Below, one piece after another: positions 33,752-44,808 of a DNA stretch of 64,000 bases. Below the pieces are notes generated by a model. That model was not told the DNA's origin, did not search any database, and worked only from the letters and a program-made list of their open reading frames with translations. Numbering within the stretch: the first letter of the stretch is position 1; the number at the start of each line of letters is the position of its first letter. A program made the translations under genes and the position numbers. The stretch covers positions 372,001 to 436,000 of the forward strand of contig FMBT01000318.1 in the NCBI GenBank assembly GCA_900095095.1. Direction: 5' to 3'. This stretch comes from Fragilariopsis cylindrus CCMP1102 (Eukaryota > Bacillariophyta > Bacillariophyceae > Bacillariales > Bacillariaceae).

Positions 33752-34804
33752 CTATTTCCTTCTACGACCTTGTTTCTTTTGCTGTTGTTTCATCTTTTTT
33801 CGTTGACTAAACTTAGCATTACTTGTGCTTGTATGTCGGTGATCTACTCTATTACTTTCATTGAATTGAGATGTCAATCCTCGTCCTCCTCGTCCAGAGG
33901 ATACTAATAATACCTCTAACATCTTTTGTGAATCGTAAACTTCTGATGGTTCCTTGATTTCAATTAAAAGAGGCCAATTCGTCATCATTTTATATATTGT
34001 GTTCAAGCTGCTGCTGCTGTTGCTATTATCATTATTATCGCGGTTCAAACTCAAATGACCTTGAAACTTTTTCATATCTCCTCCTAATTCCTTAAGAATT
34101 TTGTGTACATTATCTGAGGCTTTATCCATTGTAATTTTACCCAATGGATATCGTAATGGCGTCGAGGAGGGTCTTACTAGTGGTAAAGTGTTCTTCCATA
34201 CTAGAATTTCATCTCCTTGTTGTTGTTGTTGTTGTCTTTGCTGCGGATGTTATTGTTATTGTTATTGTTATTGTTTTTTATTGTTATTGTTATTGTTATT
34301 GTTATTGTTATTGTTATTGTTATTGTTACTCGAAGTCGAAACCGGTGATGAGGATTTGTAGGCAATTTTAGATATTAATGAATTTGGATACAATGTAAAA
34401 GCAGCCTGAATGAAAAGGCTCAATCCTAGTCCACCAAGTCCGTAGTAGGAATTGATATGAAGGTCGTCAATTGGAGAAGAATTCACAGCCGGGATGAAGT
34501 CAGCGACATACCATACCCAATAAATAGAATTTAAAGATGACACAAAAAATGATGCTCTTGGCATAATATCTCGGTTTGTATCTCGTTGATACAGTATTGA
34601 AATATTCTTACTGTCATTATCATTTTCATCGTCATCCTTTTTCTTTTCCTTTTTCTCCTGCTGACTCTTGTCGATACTACTTGAAGAAAATGACGCCAGT
34701 TTCTGTGATATATGATGTACAAGTATACCTGTAATTGGTAGTCTCTTTCGAACAACGGAGTGTAATTGGTATTGACTGCATCTACTACGTACTAATCCGA
34801 ACAT
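33752..34804 (-). CDS. TMEM223-like membrane protein
   Basis: The first part (from ATG 34804) has a basic N-terminus compatible with mitochondrial import. It continues ILYQRDTNRDIMPRASFF and SIYWVWYVADFIPAVN, with a second hydrophobic segment (YYGLGGLGLSLFIQAAF). These resemble TMEM223, an inner-membrane complex IV factor. The conserved C-terminal part (DEILVWKNTLPLVRP, PLGKITMDKAS) is in the same frame but separated by in-frame stops inside an AAC/AAT repeat. A 102-nt intron (34342-34241, CCG|GTTTCG..CCGCAG|CAA, phase 0) removes the repeat and gives 316 aa. The donor is weak, so repeat instability or sequence error is the alternative. The C-terminus is very basic. Confidence 0.6.
34249..34328. 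repeat. TATTGT hexanucleotide repeat
   Basis: About a dozen ATTGTT units, interrupted by a T run. It lies in the probable intron of the TMEM223-like gene. Confidence 0.85.
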
Positions 34805-35086
34805 GATGGGTCGAGAAGATTGACGTCGTACGTCGTACAGCTAGATGTGGCAGGTACAATCAAATAAGTATTGAAGTCTATTATCAGTGTGTATGATAGT
34901 ACAATGATCAATATGAGATAAGAGAGATAGAGCTGAAGAATGAAATGATCGTAAATCGTCAATCTTGAAATCGTCGGCATCAGCTCTTCACATCAACAAA
35001 ATAAAAAATCAATCGACACGTCCGTCCGTCGTTCTTATCGCAAGACATAAACAATAAACACAATTTAAAACATAAAATTGACTACT

Positions 35087-35642
35087 CTACGCGCGTGGAA
35101 AACTGGGAATTCCCAGTTTAATTTTTTTCTAGCAAATACGCGATAAAATGTGAATTTATGAGGAAAAGTACTACTGTATGGAGTGTCTGATAAATCAAAG
35201 ACAACATGCTCAAAAGTGTTAATAGTAATGTAACAATCTATTCTATTACATATAAGGAAAAACATGGTGTAGTTAATTTGACTTATTTTTGTTTCAGGAG
35301 GGTACTGATATGGATTTAGTACAATCTGAATTAACCATGATTTAACTAGTGAAAAACACTGGCAATTTTGGCCAAAAATACTACTTACTCACCGGTAGAT
35401 TATTTTCCAGTTTGACAGGGAAAAATTATACTTTAAATACTTCATCTTGTTCAAATTTTCAAGATCTATCTGTCTATATCTGTAGTTTGTTCAGAAACCT
35501 TATATTTATTGATTTATTAGCCTATTGCAACTGGTACAAATTTTGAAAAATGAAATAAAATGGACCAGTAAACTGCGCGCTTTTACTAGTTCAAAAAAAA
35601 TAATTCCCAGTTTTCCACTTTCCCAGTTTCCCACACGCGTAG
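35087..35642. mobile_element. MITE-like nonautonomous DNA transposon
   Basis: The ends are inverted: CTACGCGCGTGG at 35087-35098 and, read on the other strand, CTACGCGTGTGGG from 35642. A subterminal GTGGAAAACTGGGAATT (17 nt) recurs exactly at both ends in inverse orientation. The direct repeat TACT flanks the element (35083-35086 and 35643-35646), consistent with a 4-bp target duplication. The left end also contains a perfect 20-bp palindrome, AAACTGGGAATTCCCAGTTT (35100-35119). No open frame of transposase size is present, so it must move in trans if at all. It lies between the divergent starts of the TMEM223-like gene and the acidic nuclear protein. Confidence 0.7.
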
Positions 35643-35859
35643 TACTGCTTTTTGTACGCGTTAAAACCCGTGCGTTGTTTTACATGAAGTTTTTAATTGT
35701 TACAACTCCACTTCACACTTTCACACTTCATAGCTACTCTCCTTCGATTGCGATAGTACATTGTTACCTTCTTCTTGCTAGTACGCATCTCATAAATAGA
35801 TTACGTACAGAACGACGCAATAATAATCGTCTTTGTCATATATTAAAAAAGCAACCATT

Positions 35860-36747
35860 ATGCCTACTATTAATAGCAGCAGTGACGAGGCGGAATTCGG
35901 TGGTGATGGCAGTAACGACGAGGGGGATGCTGAGGAAGTCATTGGTGGAAGCCGAAGTCGTCGTTCATCCCGTGGATCGGCGGTGACCTACAATGAGGAT
36001 GATAACGATAACGAGGAGGAGGAAGAGGAGGAGGAGGAAGAAGACGAGAATGCAGGCGAAGATGACGATAGTGATGAGGACGCAGGCGAAGATGACGACG
36101 ACGATGATGATGATGATGATGATGATATTCCTCTATCTGCATTGAAGAGTGCTTCGCCCGCCAAGAAGAAGAAAGTAGCCGCTAAAGCAAAACCTAAACC
36201 TAAACCTAAAGCCAAAGCTAAAAAACCGGCAAAGAAGAAGGCCAAGACTACAGCTACAAAGATTACTCCTTCTGGAAGTAGTAACGACACGTACAGCTCA
36301 CCATCCTTTGCTCTATACGGGACAGATTCTAGCAAGGGACAGCTTATTCAAAAACTTTTATGTCGTTGGTGGTACGCTATATCTTGGCCAGATCCATCGT
36401 GTATCCCTAAGACGCCACCAAAGAATTATGACACAATGGATGGCTTTCCGGGAGTGTATATATGTACCCATGGGGATGAAGTGGGTACCATCAAGGACTT
36501 TCGCGACAAATCAACCGCACCGCATTTCAATAACTTTGCCAAGATGACGTCGGAAGAATTACGCGATTTACTCATCAAAGCTATCAACGAACAAAAGACA
36601 CAACTTAGTGAATCAGAAGGTACGGGGACCAGTACTGAAAAGGAATTAAACTCAATGTTGAAATGGGCAACAAAGTTGAACGTTAAAAAGGCTGATAAAG
36701 ATGCTGAAAAGGTATTAAAAGCAAACAAATTATCTATTCCTGAATGA
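35860..36747 (+). CDS. Acidic/basic nuclear-type protein, unrecognised C-terminal domain
   Basis: 295 aa from ATG 35860 (MPTINSSSDEAEF); an upstream in-frame ATG (35833) is less likely because it precedes a weak leader. Residues ~60-90 are Glu/Asp runs and residues ~105-140 are Lys/Pro/Ala-rich (KKKKVAAKAKPKPKPKAKA), a layout typical of chromatin-associated proteins. The folded part starts near residue 160: QLIQKLLCRWWYAISWPDP, then MDGFPGVYICTHGDEVGTI and FRDKSTAPHFNNF, followed by helices. I do not recognise the domain. Nuclear location is inferred from composition. Confidence 0.85.
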   Translation: MPTINSSSDEAEFGGDGSNDEGDAEEVIGGSRSRRSSRGSAVTYNEDDNDNEEEEEEEEEEDENAGEDDDSDEDAGEDDDDDDDDDDDDIPLSALKSASPAKKKKVAAKAKPKPKPKAKAKKPAKKKAKTTATKITPSGSSNDTYSSPSFALYGTDSSKGQLIQKLLCRWWYAISWPDPSCIPKTPPKNYDTMDGFPGVYICTHGDEVGTIKDFRDKSTAPHFNNFAKMTSEELRDLLIKAINEQKTQLSESEGTGTSTEKELNSMLKWATKLNVKKADKDAEKVLKANKLSIPE

Positions 36748-37057
36748 TAACATATAACATTAATAAGTACATGTATTTAATTCATTTCTTTAACATCGAA
36801 GAGATAACGCAGTATTTGAAGTGTCTATCGTATTGAATATAGAGCACGGGTAAGTGTATAGATAAGATTCTATAAAAAATTAGGTACAACATAAATATCA
36901 ATTAATGTATGATTATAGAGTATTCAAATATTTCATTTTTATTATTACTACAATTAATTGTACTGTATTGATTATCATTAGAATTATTCATACATCATCA
37001 TGAATCATGAAACAAATAGAAAATATAGAAAATTAAAGGAAAATTATGTTTTGCTCT
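36748..37057. other. Convergent intergenic region
   Basis: 310 AT-rich bp between two gene 3' ends; presumably untranslated regions. Nothing else is seen. Confidence 0.5.
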
Positions 37058-40000
37058 TTAGCGTAAGCTCATACTAGCTTCTTCCTCTTTGCAAATATCA
37101 GGCCGGAGTGCATTTCGAGCACCGAGAAGCGTGTATGACGCTGCTTCTGTGGCACCCGTCAAAGGTGCCACAAGTAGCACAGGTATGCCTTTTATTACGC
37201 TTGTCAAAGCACCTGTCATACCATTTCGCATAAATTCTCGATAAGGGACAATCACGACTTTGTAATTAGCAGCATTGATTCCTCGGGCCAAGCTTTTAGC
37301 AGCGTGTTGTCTCGCATCGCCAATTCCCTTAGGGACCGACAGGGGACGAGATGGGAACGGGTTGGTGACATCGTTTAGGCCCTTACGTCCCAGAGAATCT
37401 GCCATAATATCCGCAGCAAACTTTGTCAGATTGGATGATGTCGTCAAGGTTTGAAAAATAACAGTTTCCGCTAGAGATTTCATTCCTTTCTTCATGGCCC
37501 TTTGAATGCTATCTCCCTGCTTAAAAGCTTCATATGGGAGAATGACAAGATCCGTCAATCCCTGTCCGACGTCTGTAAAGGGCTCAAAAGGACGAGCATT
37601 GGCAAGAAATTTGTGTAGTTGAGTGCCGCAAATCTCTTTTATCCAGCATGACACTATTTCACCAAAAACTGGACCTAGTCCAAGTGAATCGACCACAATA
37701 ACTTCATCGAGCGTGATCACCATTCTCTGGATCGGGCTCAAATTGACAAGTTCGACAATACTACCTTCCCGAAGAGCTGATACATCAATTCGAGTTGGAT
37801 AGTAGTCAACTTTTACCTTCCACGATTTGATCTTAAAGGTTTTGAAACGAGGCGGTGGGAAGAGGTGAAGTTTCGAAGACCATTTCTCCGGATCATTTAT
37901 CTTCCCACTATCATCATTATCCTCGTTGTTGAAAAATGCTTTCATAAAAGTGATCGCACGTTGGTCAAGCAGACATCTCATAGGCATAAGTTGAACAGTT
38001 ACATCACATTCATCGCTTTCAATTTCATTCTCTTTCGTAATCTTGTTTTTCGGTGCCCAAGTTGTCATACTTAGCATTAATGTACCGAACCGTGTGTCAC
38101 GAGGATGTTCTTCGTCATTGCTCCATTCACCAAACATCTTGATGGGCCTGGAACCACTCACTGTTTCTGCGATGAAAAATTTCGAGACAGCGAGTTCAAG
38201 AATCGATTGTAATCGACGAGTCTTAGACTGTTCGTACGAATCCATTCTCAAAGATACTCCATTGAACGATATTTGAAAGAAAACGCTCGGTTTTCTACCG
38301 CTCAGACGCAAATGTTTCTGACGATTTATGATCGATGCTCTGTCTTCCGGGAGAGGTACCTCCTCAAAAAATGCTTTCGATTCCATATCTTCGGTGTCTA
38401 AGAGTTCTCCCATTAATTTTGACTTTTTACGTTCCGAAGCTTTGTCTTTCATTCTGTCCTTTTTCTCTTGGAGGATTTGTGATGGTAGAGGTTCGATAAC
38501 AAACATCCTACCTGGTCTCGATGCAGCTTCCTTTTGTTGAATGGAACATTTGTCAGGCCAGTCATACCCGTCGAAGAATCGTACCTTCACACTTAGTTTA
38601 TGTATTAAAAGTCGTGATTTGAGAAATAGATCCGTAGTCTTTCCCACAAAAGTTCGTGCCCCCATGTCGCCTTCTGATAGTGGATCTGCGGTGATATGTT
38701 GTGGAAAGTGCTGGTGTATAATCTTTGATGGGAATACACCTCCGTTGGTGGTATTTTGAGACGTGTTGTACCATCCAGCTATTTGCTCATCGCCAGGTGG
38801 GACCATAGGTCCAGCTGATGGATCCTTATCTACAGTCGTCCATTCGTGTCCATCAAGTAGAAATTCGAGTGAATTATTTTTCGGTAGTACTGAAGTTTGG
38901 ATGACAGGAATAATACGCTGATCCATTTTTTGTTTCGACCTGTCACAAACTTCCTCTTCCATTCTGGTCGTATCAGGTGCAGGCAAGGAATTAGATCCAA
39001 TAATCTTCAACTCTGCAATATCCTTATCTGTCAAAGCTGTTAACTTTGCCTGTAACTCTCCAACCGAGCTCACAAAACAGGTGAAAGAATCCCTGCAAGA
39101 ATGTACTGAAAGTGTCCCCAAAGTTAGGTTTATGGTAAGAGGCGGCTCCTTTGAAGGCTTGGATTTCGATTCTGCATTTTTGTTCACATTTATCGCAATT
39201 GCATCGATCGTATCAAGAGAGAGGACGTTGACAAAATCGAGCTCTCTCAGTATTGCCTCTGGCATCGTTCCGAACAAAGATGTTGCAGGTACAGCACGAA
39301 CTTTTTCTTCTTTCGCTAACAACGAAGATCGACAAAGACGAGTATTTTCATTTATGTGTGAGTTTTCAGCCATGCTACGGGTGATGTGATATGTCACGTC
39401 ACCAATAGATAAGCTATACGCTTGCTTGAGACCAGTGGGCTTCATCAAATTGCTAGATAAACGAAAGTCACCGATTCTTATGATACTTTTTGACACGGTC
39501 TCAAAATATTTCGGTGACTGGTAATCTATATTTACGTCAGCGCAGGAGACAAAAAGTCGTGTCATTGATACTTCGGTTTCGTCAGATAAATCCTCTTTAG
39601 CTTCTAACTCGATCCTTGGGGATGTTGTCGTTCTTTTTCCTTGATTGAAAATAGAGAAATTTAATAGTCGTTGAATCCAATCGGAATCAACATTATATCT
39701 ATATGTCAAATGATAGAGTGTCAGATGGATTCGATTCTGTCTGAGCGAATTTGTCTTCCCTGGATCGAGTGACGAGAGATCAATAAAGTCGACTAAAATA
39801 GATGGTATCTCGTGTGATATGGGCGTAAAAAGATGTGAACGGAATATGATTGGCACAACCGAAAACTCAGAGAAGGCCCCAATACCATCTTTCAATGTTC
39901 GGAAACGATCTTTGACAGGTTTCTGTCGACGATCGACTTTGGTTTTTGATAATGTTCCAAGGGACGAGTAAAGACAAAATTCATGACTGAATACTCGAAA

Positions 40001-42814
40001 ATGTTTCATCTCGGTTCCAACAAAAAAGGAATGTGATTTGATGCAGTCCATAGCAAGTATGAATGAGAAGATTTGTGACTGCATTTTCCCTACACTTGGA
40101 CAATTTTTTTGATGATCATCACGGACCGCAACTGTTACTTTGTCAAGATTCGCTGCAACAGAAATCATTTCTGAAAAGCTTCGTTGCGTCGTCGATACTG
40201 ACTTAGAAGAAGGAGGCGGATGCTTTGCGCATTTCAACATGAGGAGGAGTGCATCAAGCTCTTTCGTCGTCAAGTCACAAATTATTTCTGGGATGTTGAC
40301 TGTAAGAATGACACTGCTCTTCTCAGAATTGGCTAACATTGCGAGTTGAGAATCAGTCCCTCTGAGATCCTTTCGGGAATCTGTATCGACTTTCTCGTCG
40401 TCGTCGTCATCTTCTTGCCTTGCCTTGAATGAAGATATGGCTGGTACAATTGGAAACGATTCCCTCCCGAAATTTTTATCCTTTGCTCCAGGTACGGTCT
40501 TTACAAAATCAAATGATATTGGTATGTTGGGATTTACCTCGAGGCGTCCACTGGCAACGAAGACATCTTTTCTGAGCATTTGAGTCTCAAACCCTACTCC
40601 TCCTCTTGGAGAAACTACAAAAAAGGCAGAATTATGACAGACAAATCTCCCTGAAAGACATGATTGTCCTAGTATTGCATCGTCATTAATTTGTTGCGAC
40701 TTGAGCTCAAATCCGGTATTTTCACACAGTATCCCAATCGAGTTCTCTCTAATGATTCCACCAGTTAGTATTTCTCCAGATCGCTCAAACATTGGGGATG
40801 TGGATATTTGTTCTGTCAATGGTAAAGAGATGCTTATGGAAGTACAGTCAAAGGATATAATTGTTCCTGTACTATTTCCAGGATCCTGAGATGCTTTATG
40901 CGATGAAGTAGATGGTGCTAACGGTGTCAATTCGGAAAATTTATGCTGTGCTATTGTCGCAAATTTTGAAATGTTTGTCATAGTCCGTTGTCGAAGAGAT
41001 ATTTCTATCGGTAGAAGTGTGATATTACATATATTATCATCCCTCTTCTTATTTCGTGTACTGTTCCAGTGAACATTCACACATGGTGCTTGTGAAACCA
41101 GAGAATTTTCTTCTTCGTATACTTCACCTTCAGACCAACCAATTATGCGTCCAATTTCCACAGCACCTTCATAAGCTGGAGAAAGATGAGCATCTTCTAT
41201 TTGAATGTGGTTTACGCTCAGAGCCATTTCGTTTATTCGTTGTGAAGATGATATCGAAAGACTTATGTCATCCAATGTAGCAAGTATATATTCTTCTGGC
41301 CCTGAGATTGTTTGATGAAGATGTTGATCGATACATTGAAAATTGATCTTGAGACAGGCACTTAACAGGTGGATTCGAAGTTTTGTGTGAATATGACCTA
41401 AATAATCGCTGTCATTCGTATCGCTTCGCGAGTGGCATGTACTTTCCATTAAGATGGAAGCTGTGTTGTAAAAACTTTGATCATTTGCGTCAAAAAACAC
41501 GTCGAAAGTTGCATCTTCTACCTCTTCCATACACACATCGTCCTCATCTAGATACGCATTACTGGGGACTAATATACCCCCTCTTAACTGATTATGTTCT
41601 GCCATATGGTAGGCTTCACGGTATTGTCTCATAATTCCAGTCAATGCCTTCAAATCTTCTCGATCCAGGTCAGCATTCTCAATATGTGGGTTATTCATCA
41701 TTGAGCTCTGACGAAAGATGGAGACTTCGTCAGACTCCAAGTTTGCTTCTGTGATGTCAGTCATACCAAGCATTACTTCCTGTATATGTAACAATGAATC
41801 ATTACCAAAAGACAAATTTATTTGATGGTTCAGCCTTACTTCGACATCTCGCTGTAAATAACTGTGATCATTATTGTGTTTTTCTGATTTTTGCGTTTGC
41901 TGTTGACATTTAAAAGTCTGAGGAAGACCGCATTCAAAAACTCGAAGAAAAATTTGTCCGCTTCCTTCCGCTATAGCTACAACCGTCGGAGAAGATACAG
42001 TCTTAGGCAAAGATTCTGAGAAGGAGTTTTCCTTAGTTATTTTGTTTGTTTCGCCCGTGTTTACTACTATTTTCGAGAAATCTATCGCTTTGTTGACTAA
42101 TATCTTATAATTTGATGATGACTGCACATTCTCCGTCATCGAATCCACTTCATTATAAGAGAATGACGAGAGCTGAACAGCGACCCATACTTCCCTGGAT
42201 CGGCTTTCATTCTGTTTGCAAAGTTTGACGTGAACATTTGTCATTATCAGATTCAATTGAAGTGTGGCAAGTGCAGCGTCAATATAAGAACCAATAATAC
42301 TCTTCGATGTAGGCTCTCCGTCGTTTGGATTTTCTGTTGCTTGAGTCGTTGTCTGATTACTACTGGATTTCCCTTGTTTCCTTCGATTGAGATCGATGGG
42401 TTCCACCTCGAGAAAAACCCATCTATCTTAACTTCAGCTATGAGAGATACTGCTGGTAAGGATTCATTCGATGTTCCCAACTTCATAGCTCTCCATGCCA
42501 AGCTAGATTGTGTAGGTGTAGACGCAGACGTAGATGAGAGGAAGAAGTGTCACTTTCGTAATGATTCTCTCGTAGCGTAAGATTGATCTCCAGTCTATCT
42601 ATTGTGCCTTTTCGAATCGACAATCCAGGGCATTCGTCCGACAATTTCTCGGTTAAGTACGTAGCATCGAGACTGATATTATTCAGAATAAATTTTCCCT
42701 CTTGAAGTGAAACATCAATGGAATCGTGTAGTTTTTGAGCTGCGGAGGCATCGAGGAGAGGACCTAAACTCTCCGCAGTAAAAAGGCAAATAGCCTATGT
42801 TTCCAGTCAATCAT
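37058..42814 (-). CDS. ATG2: ATG2 autophagy lipid-transfer protein (three apparent 1-nt deletions near the 5' end)
   Basis: ATG2 is a rod that moves lipids from the ER to the growing phagophore. Start: ATG 42814 (MIDWKHRLFAF), then a chorein-type N-terminus (SLQEGKFILNN, YLTEKLSDECPGLSIRKG, LAWRAMKLGT). These lie in successive frames; single missing bases at 42780-42784 (A run), ~42530-42536 and 42413-42417 (A run) restore one frame of 1919 aa. The remaining 5.3 kb is intact. Near the C-terminus is the ATG2 CAD region: WKVKVDYYPTRIDVSALREG, CWIKEICGTQLHKFLANARP, then FTDVGQGLTDLVILPYEAFK. The C-terminal helices (KGIGDARQHAAKSLARGI) match the family. The length is typical. Confidence 0.9.
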
Positions 42815-43656
42815 GTCCTTTTGTCCTCTCTATGCGATAAGCAAGATCCAATTTTATCTTAACTTTAAAACGCTACCAACAAATCCATCCCTAGAAACTG
42901 ATATCACGTCACGGAGAAAATAGAACAGTTATCATTAAGAGATTTGGTAGTAAAACTATGACGAGCTGTGTTTTCAAGGACCAGCTATGGTACTACGTAA
43001 TGAACTAACGTTATGTTACAGCAGCAGATTTTGCTTCATTACTAGAATTTATAAGTGTCGTCGTTGATGTCATAGTATGTTCAATGTGTGAAGGCTAATT
43101 TCTGTCGAAGAAAAAAGAATTCAAAATTGAAACACGACTTCTGCACAAATAAGATGATCATTGATTCATTCGATCCTTCATTCTTCCTTCTCATAAAAAT
43201 CGGAATATACATCGCCATTAACATGCCGCATGGTGCATGGCGTGACTGAAGTGTGCGCAGTCCCATGCAGGAGAGGCCGCGATTGAAGGATTTCCTTGAG
43301 CACCACCGTGAAATACGTAAAATAAATTAAAATCGAGGCTGTTGAATATAAAAATAAGGGGGCAGTCCTTTTTATTTTGGGGGACTCGAACTAAGACCTT
43401 ACTAACGTGCTTTGCTATCAATCGGGAGGAATACTAAAGCAATGTTCAGTAAAAAGTACAACTTCCAAAAAATCAACAAAACAATACTACAGTAATTAAA
43501 AGTATAACCGTCGACAGCGTTGTCGACCTTATATCTGTACCATTTATTACTTCGTCAGCTAGCCAGCTAGTAGTAGTAGTAGTAGTGGTGTAGTAGTAGT
43601 GCATTAGTATCACTTTTCTTTTGATAATACACTTACATTACGGAAAAAACTACATA
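42815..43656. other. Intergenic region upstream of ATG2 and the CIA30 gene
   Basis: 842 bp between divergent starts. It contains a tRNA-like fragment on the minus strand near 43383-43417 (see rejected items), a perfect GTAGTA run near 43570-43592 and a CACGTCA word near 42904. No complete gene is visible. Confidence 0.45.
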
Positions 43657-44661
43657 ATGAGTTGGAGAAAGATATTTACTCCCGAGAAGGGGAATCAAAT
43701 GAAACGTTGGACTAGATTTCATCTCACGATGAGTAAAAAACGTTGGTTCGAACTGGATCGTGAAAAGAATGGACCAATAACATTGTTTGATTTTTCTACA
43801 GTGGAAGATGCTGTCGATGCTGCATTAGGTGTCGATGATATTATTGGTGAAGAAAACAATATTAAGAACATTAATAGTAGGGAAAGGAATATTTGGAGAA
43901 CGACAGATGATTCTCTTATTGGTGGTTATTCAAAAGCTAGAACTCAAATGGTCCGAACGAGTAATGACTACAACAGAATAATGAACGGTCAAGAACCGAT
44001 ACCGATATCATTATGGGATGAAGAAGATCATCATCGTCATCGTCATCGTCGTCATCAAATAATGATAGCTACGAGAATAAGGATATAAATGACGACAAAC
44101 ACGATACTACTAATAATATAGATGAAATGACAATGATGATAATGATAAAGATGATTTTGTACCATTTGTACGATGGAAGGGAACACTAGATACACGGGTA
44201 AGTAAGGATAGTAAGAAAAACAAAGTAAGGAGATCCGGTTTTTGTACTATTCTATCTCCAGAATTTCCAATGGGTGGTGTTGATCTCGGTGGACGATACA
44301 ACGGACTTGAAATTATGTGTCGATCTGATGGACGACCATATTCATTTAATTTAAAGGTAGAATCTTTTATTCATGATGATTTATTTCAATGTTTTATTAA
44401 TATCCCCGCAACAACAACAACAACAACAACAAAAGGAGAAGGAGGAGGTAAATTTGATAAAGTAGTGTTGCTATTTCAACATTTTATTGTTACCGCGGTG
44501 GAAGATTACGAGCACGACAACGATATCTTGACAACAGTATAAAGATCCAATCTATGGGAGTGACGCTTATGGATGGAACTGATGGTGATTTTGAATTTGA
44601 TCTATCTCGGATACGCGCTGTCAATTACGACGAAACAGGTGTGATTGGAAAGGCGGACTAA
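43657..44661 (+). CDS. CIA30/NDUFAF1-family complex I assembly factor (three apparent 1-nt deletions)
   Basis: NDUFAF1/CIA30 helps assemble the membrane arm of respiratory complex I; plants and algae have related proteins of uncertain role. Start chosen at ATG 43657 ([12 protein letters not shown]). Family pattern: [20 protein letters not shown], then [14 protein letters not shown] (W-x3-DDx(I/V)xGG), [62 protein letters not shown], then [19 protein letters not shown] and FDLSRIRAV. Missing single bases near 44024-44029, 44124-44127 and 44492-44494 put all motifs in one frame of 335 aa. The middle linker is a Ser and Asp/Asn run. Confidence 0.85.
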
Positions 44662-44808
44662 TTAAAAAAAAAGAGAAAAATTCTTCTCTGTTGGAACGGT
44701 ACTAAGTAAAATATTCTTTATACTTAGATTTCTATTGATATTATAAATAGGACTATCTACTAGCTTAGAATAATCATCGTCATTCAATTTATGTTTCTAT
44801 AAAGGGAG

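Noticed and set aside
43383-43417. tRNA-like fragment on the minus strand with B-box-like AGTTCGAGTCCC and A-box-like TAGCAAAGCACG
   Set aside because: The boxes are only about 14 nt apart, too close for a tRNA, and neither T-stem nor acceptor stem pairs. It may be a relic of a tRNA-derived SINE, but I see no second copy or tail. The area is also prone to apparent indels.
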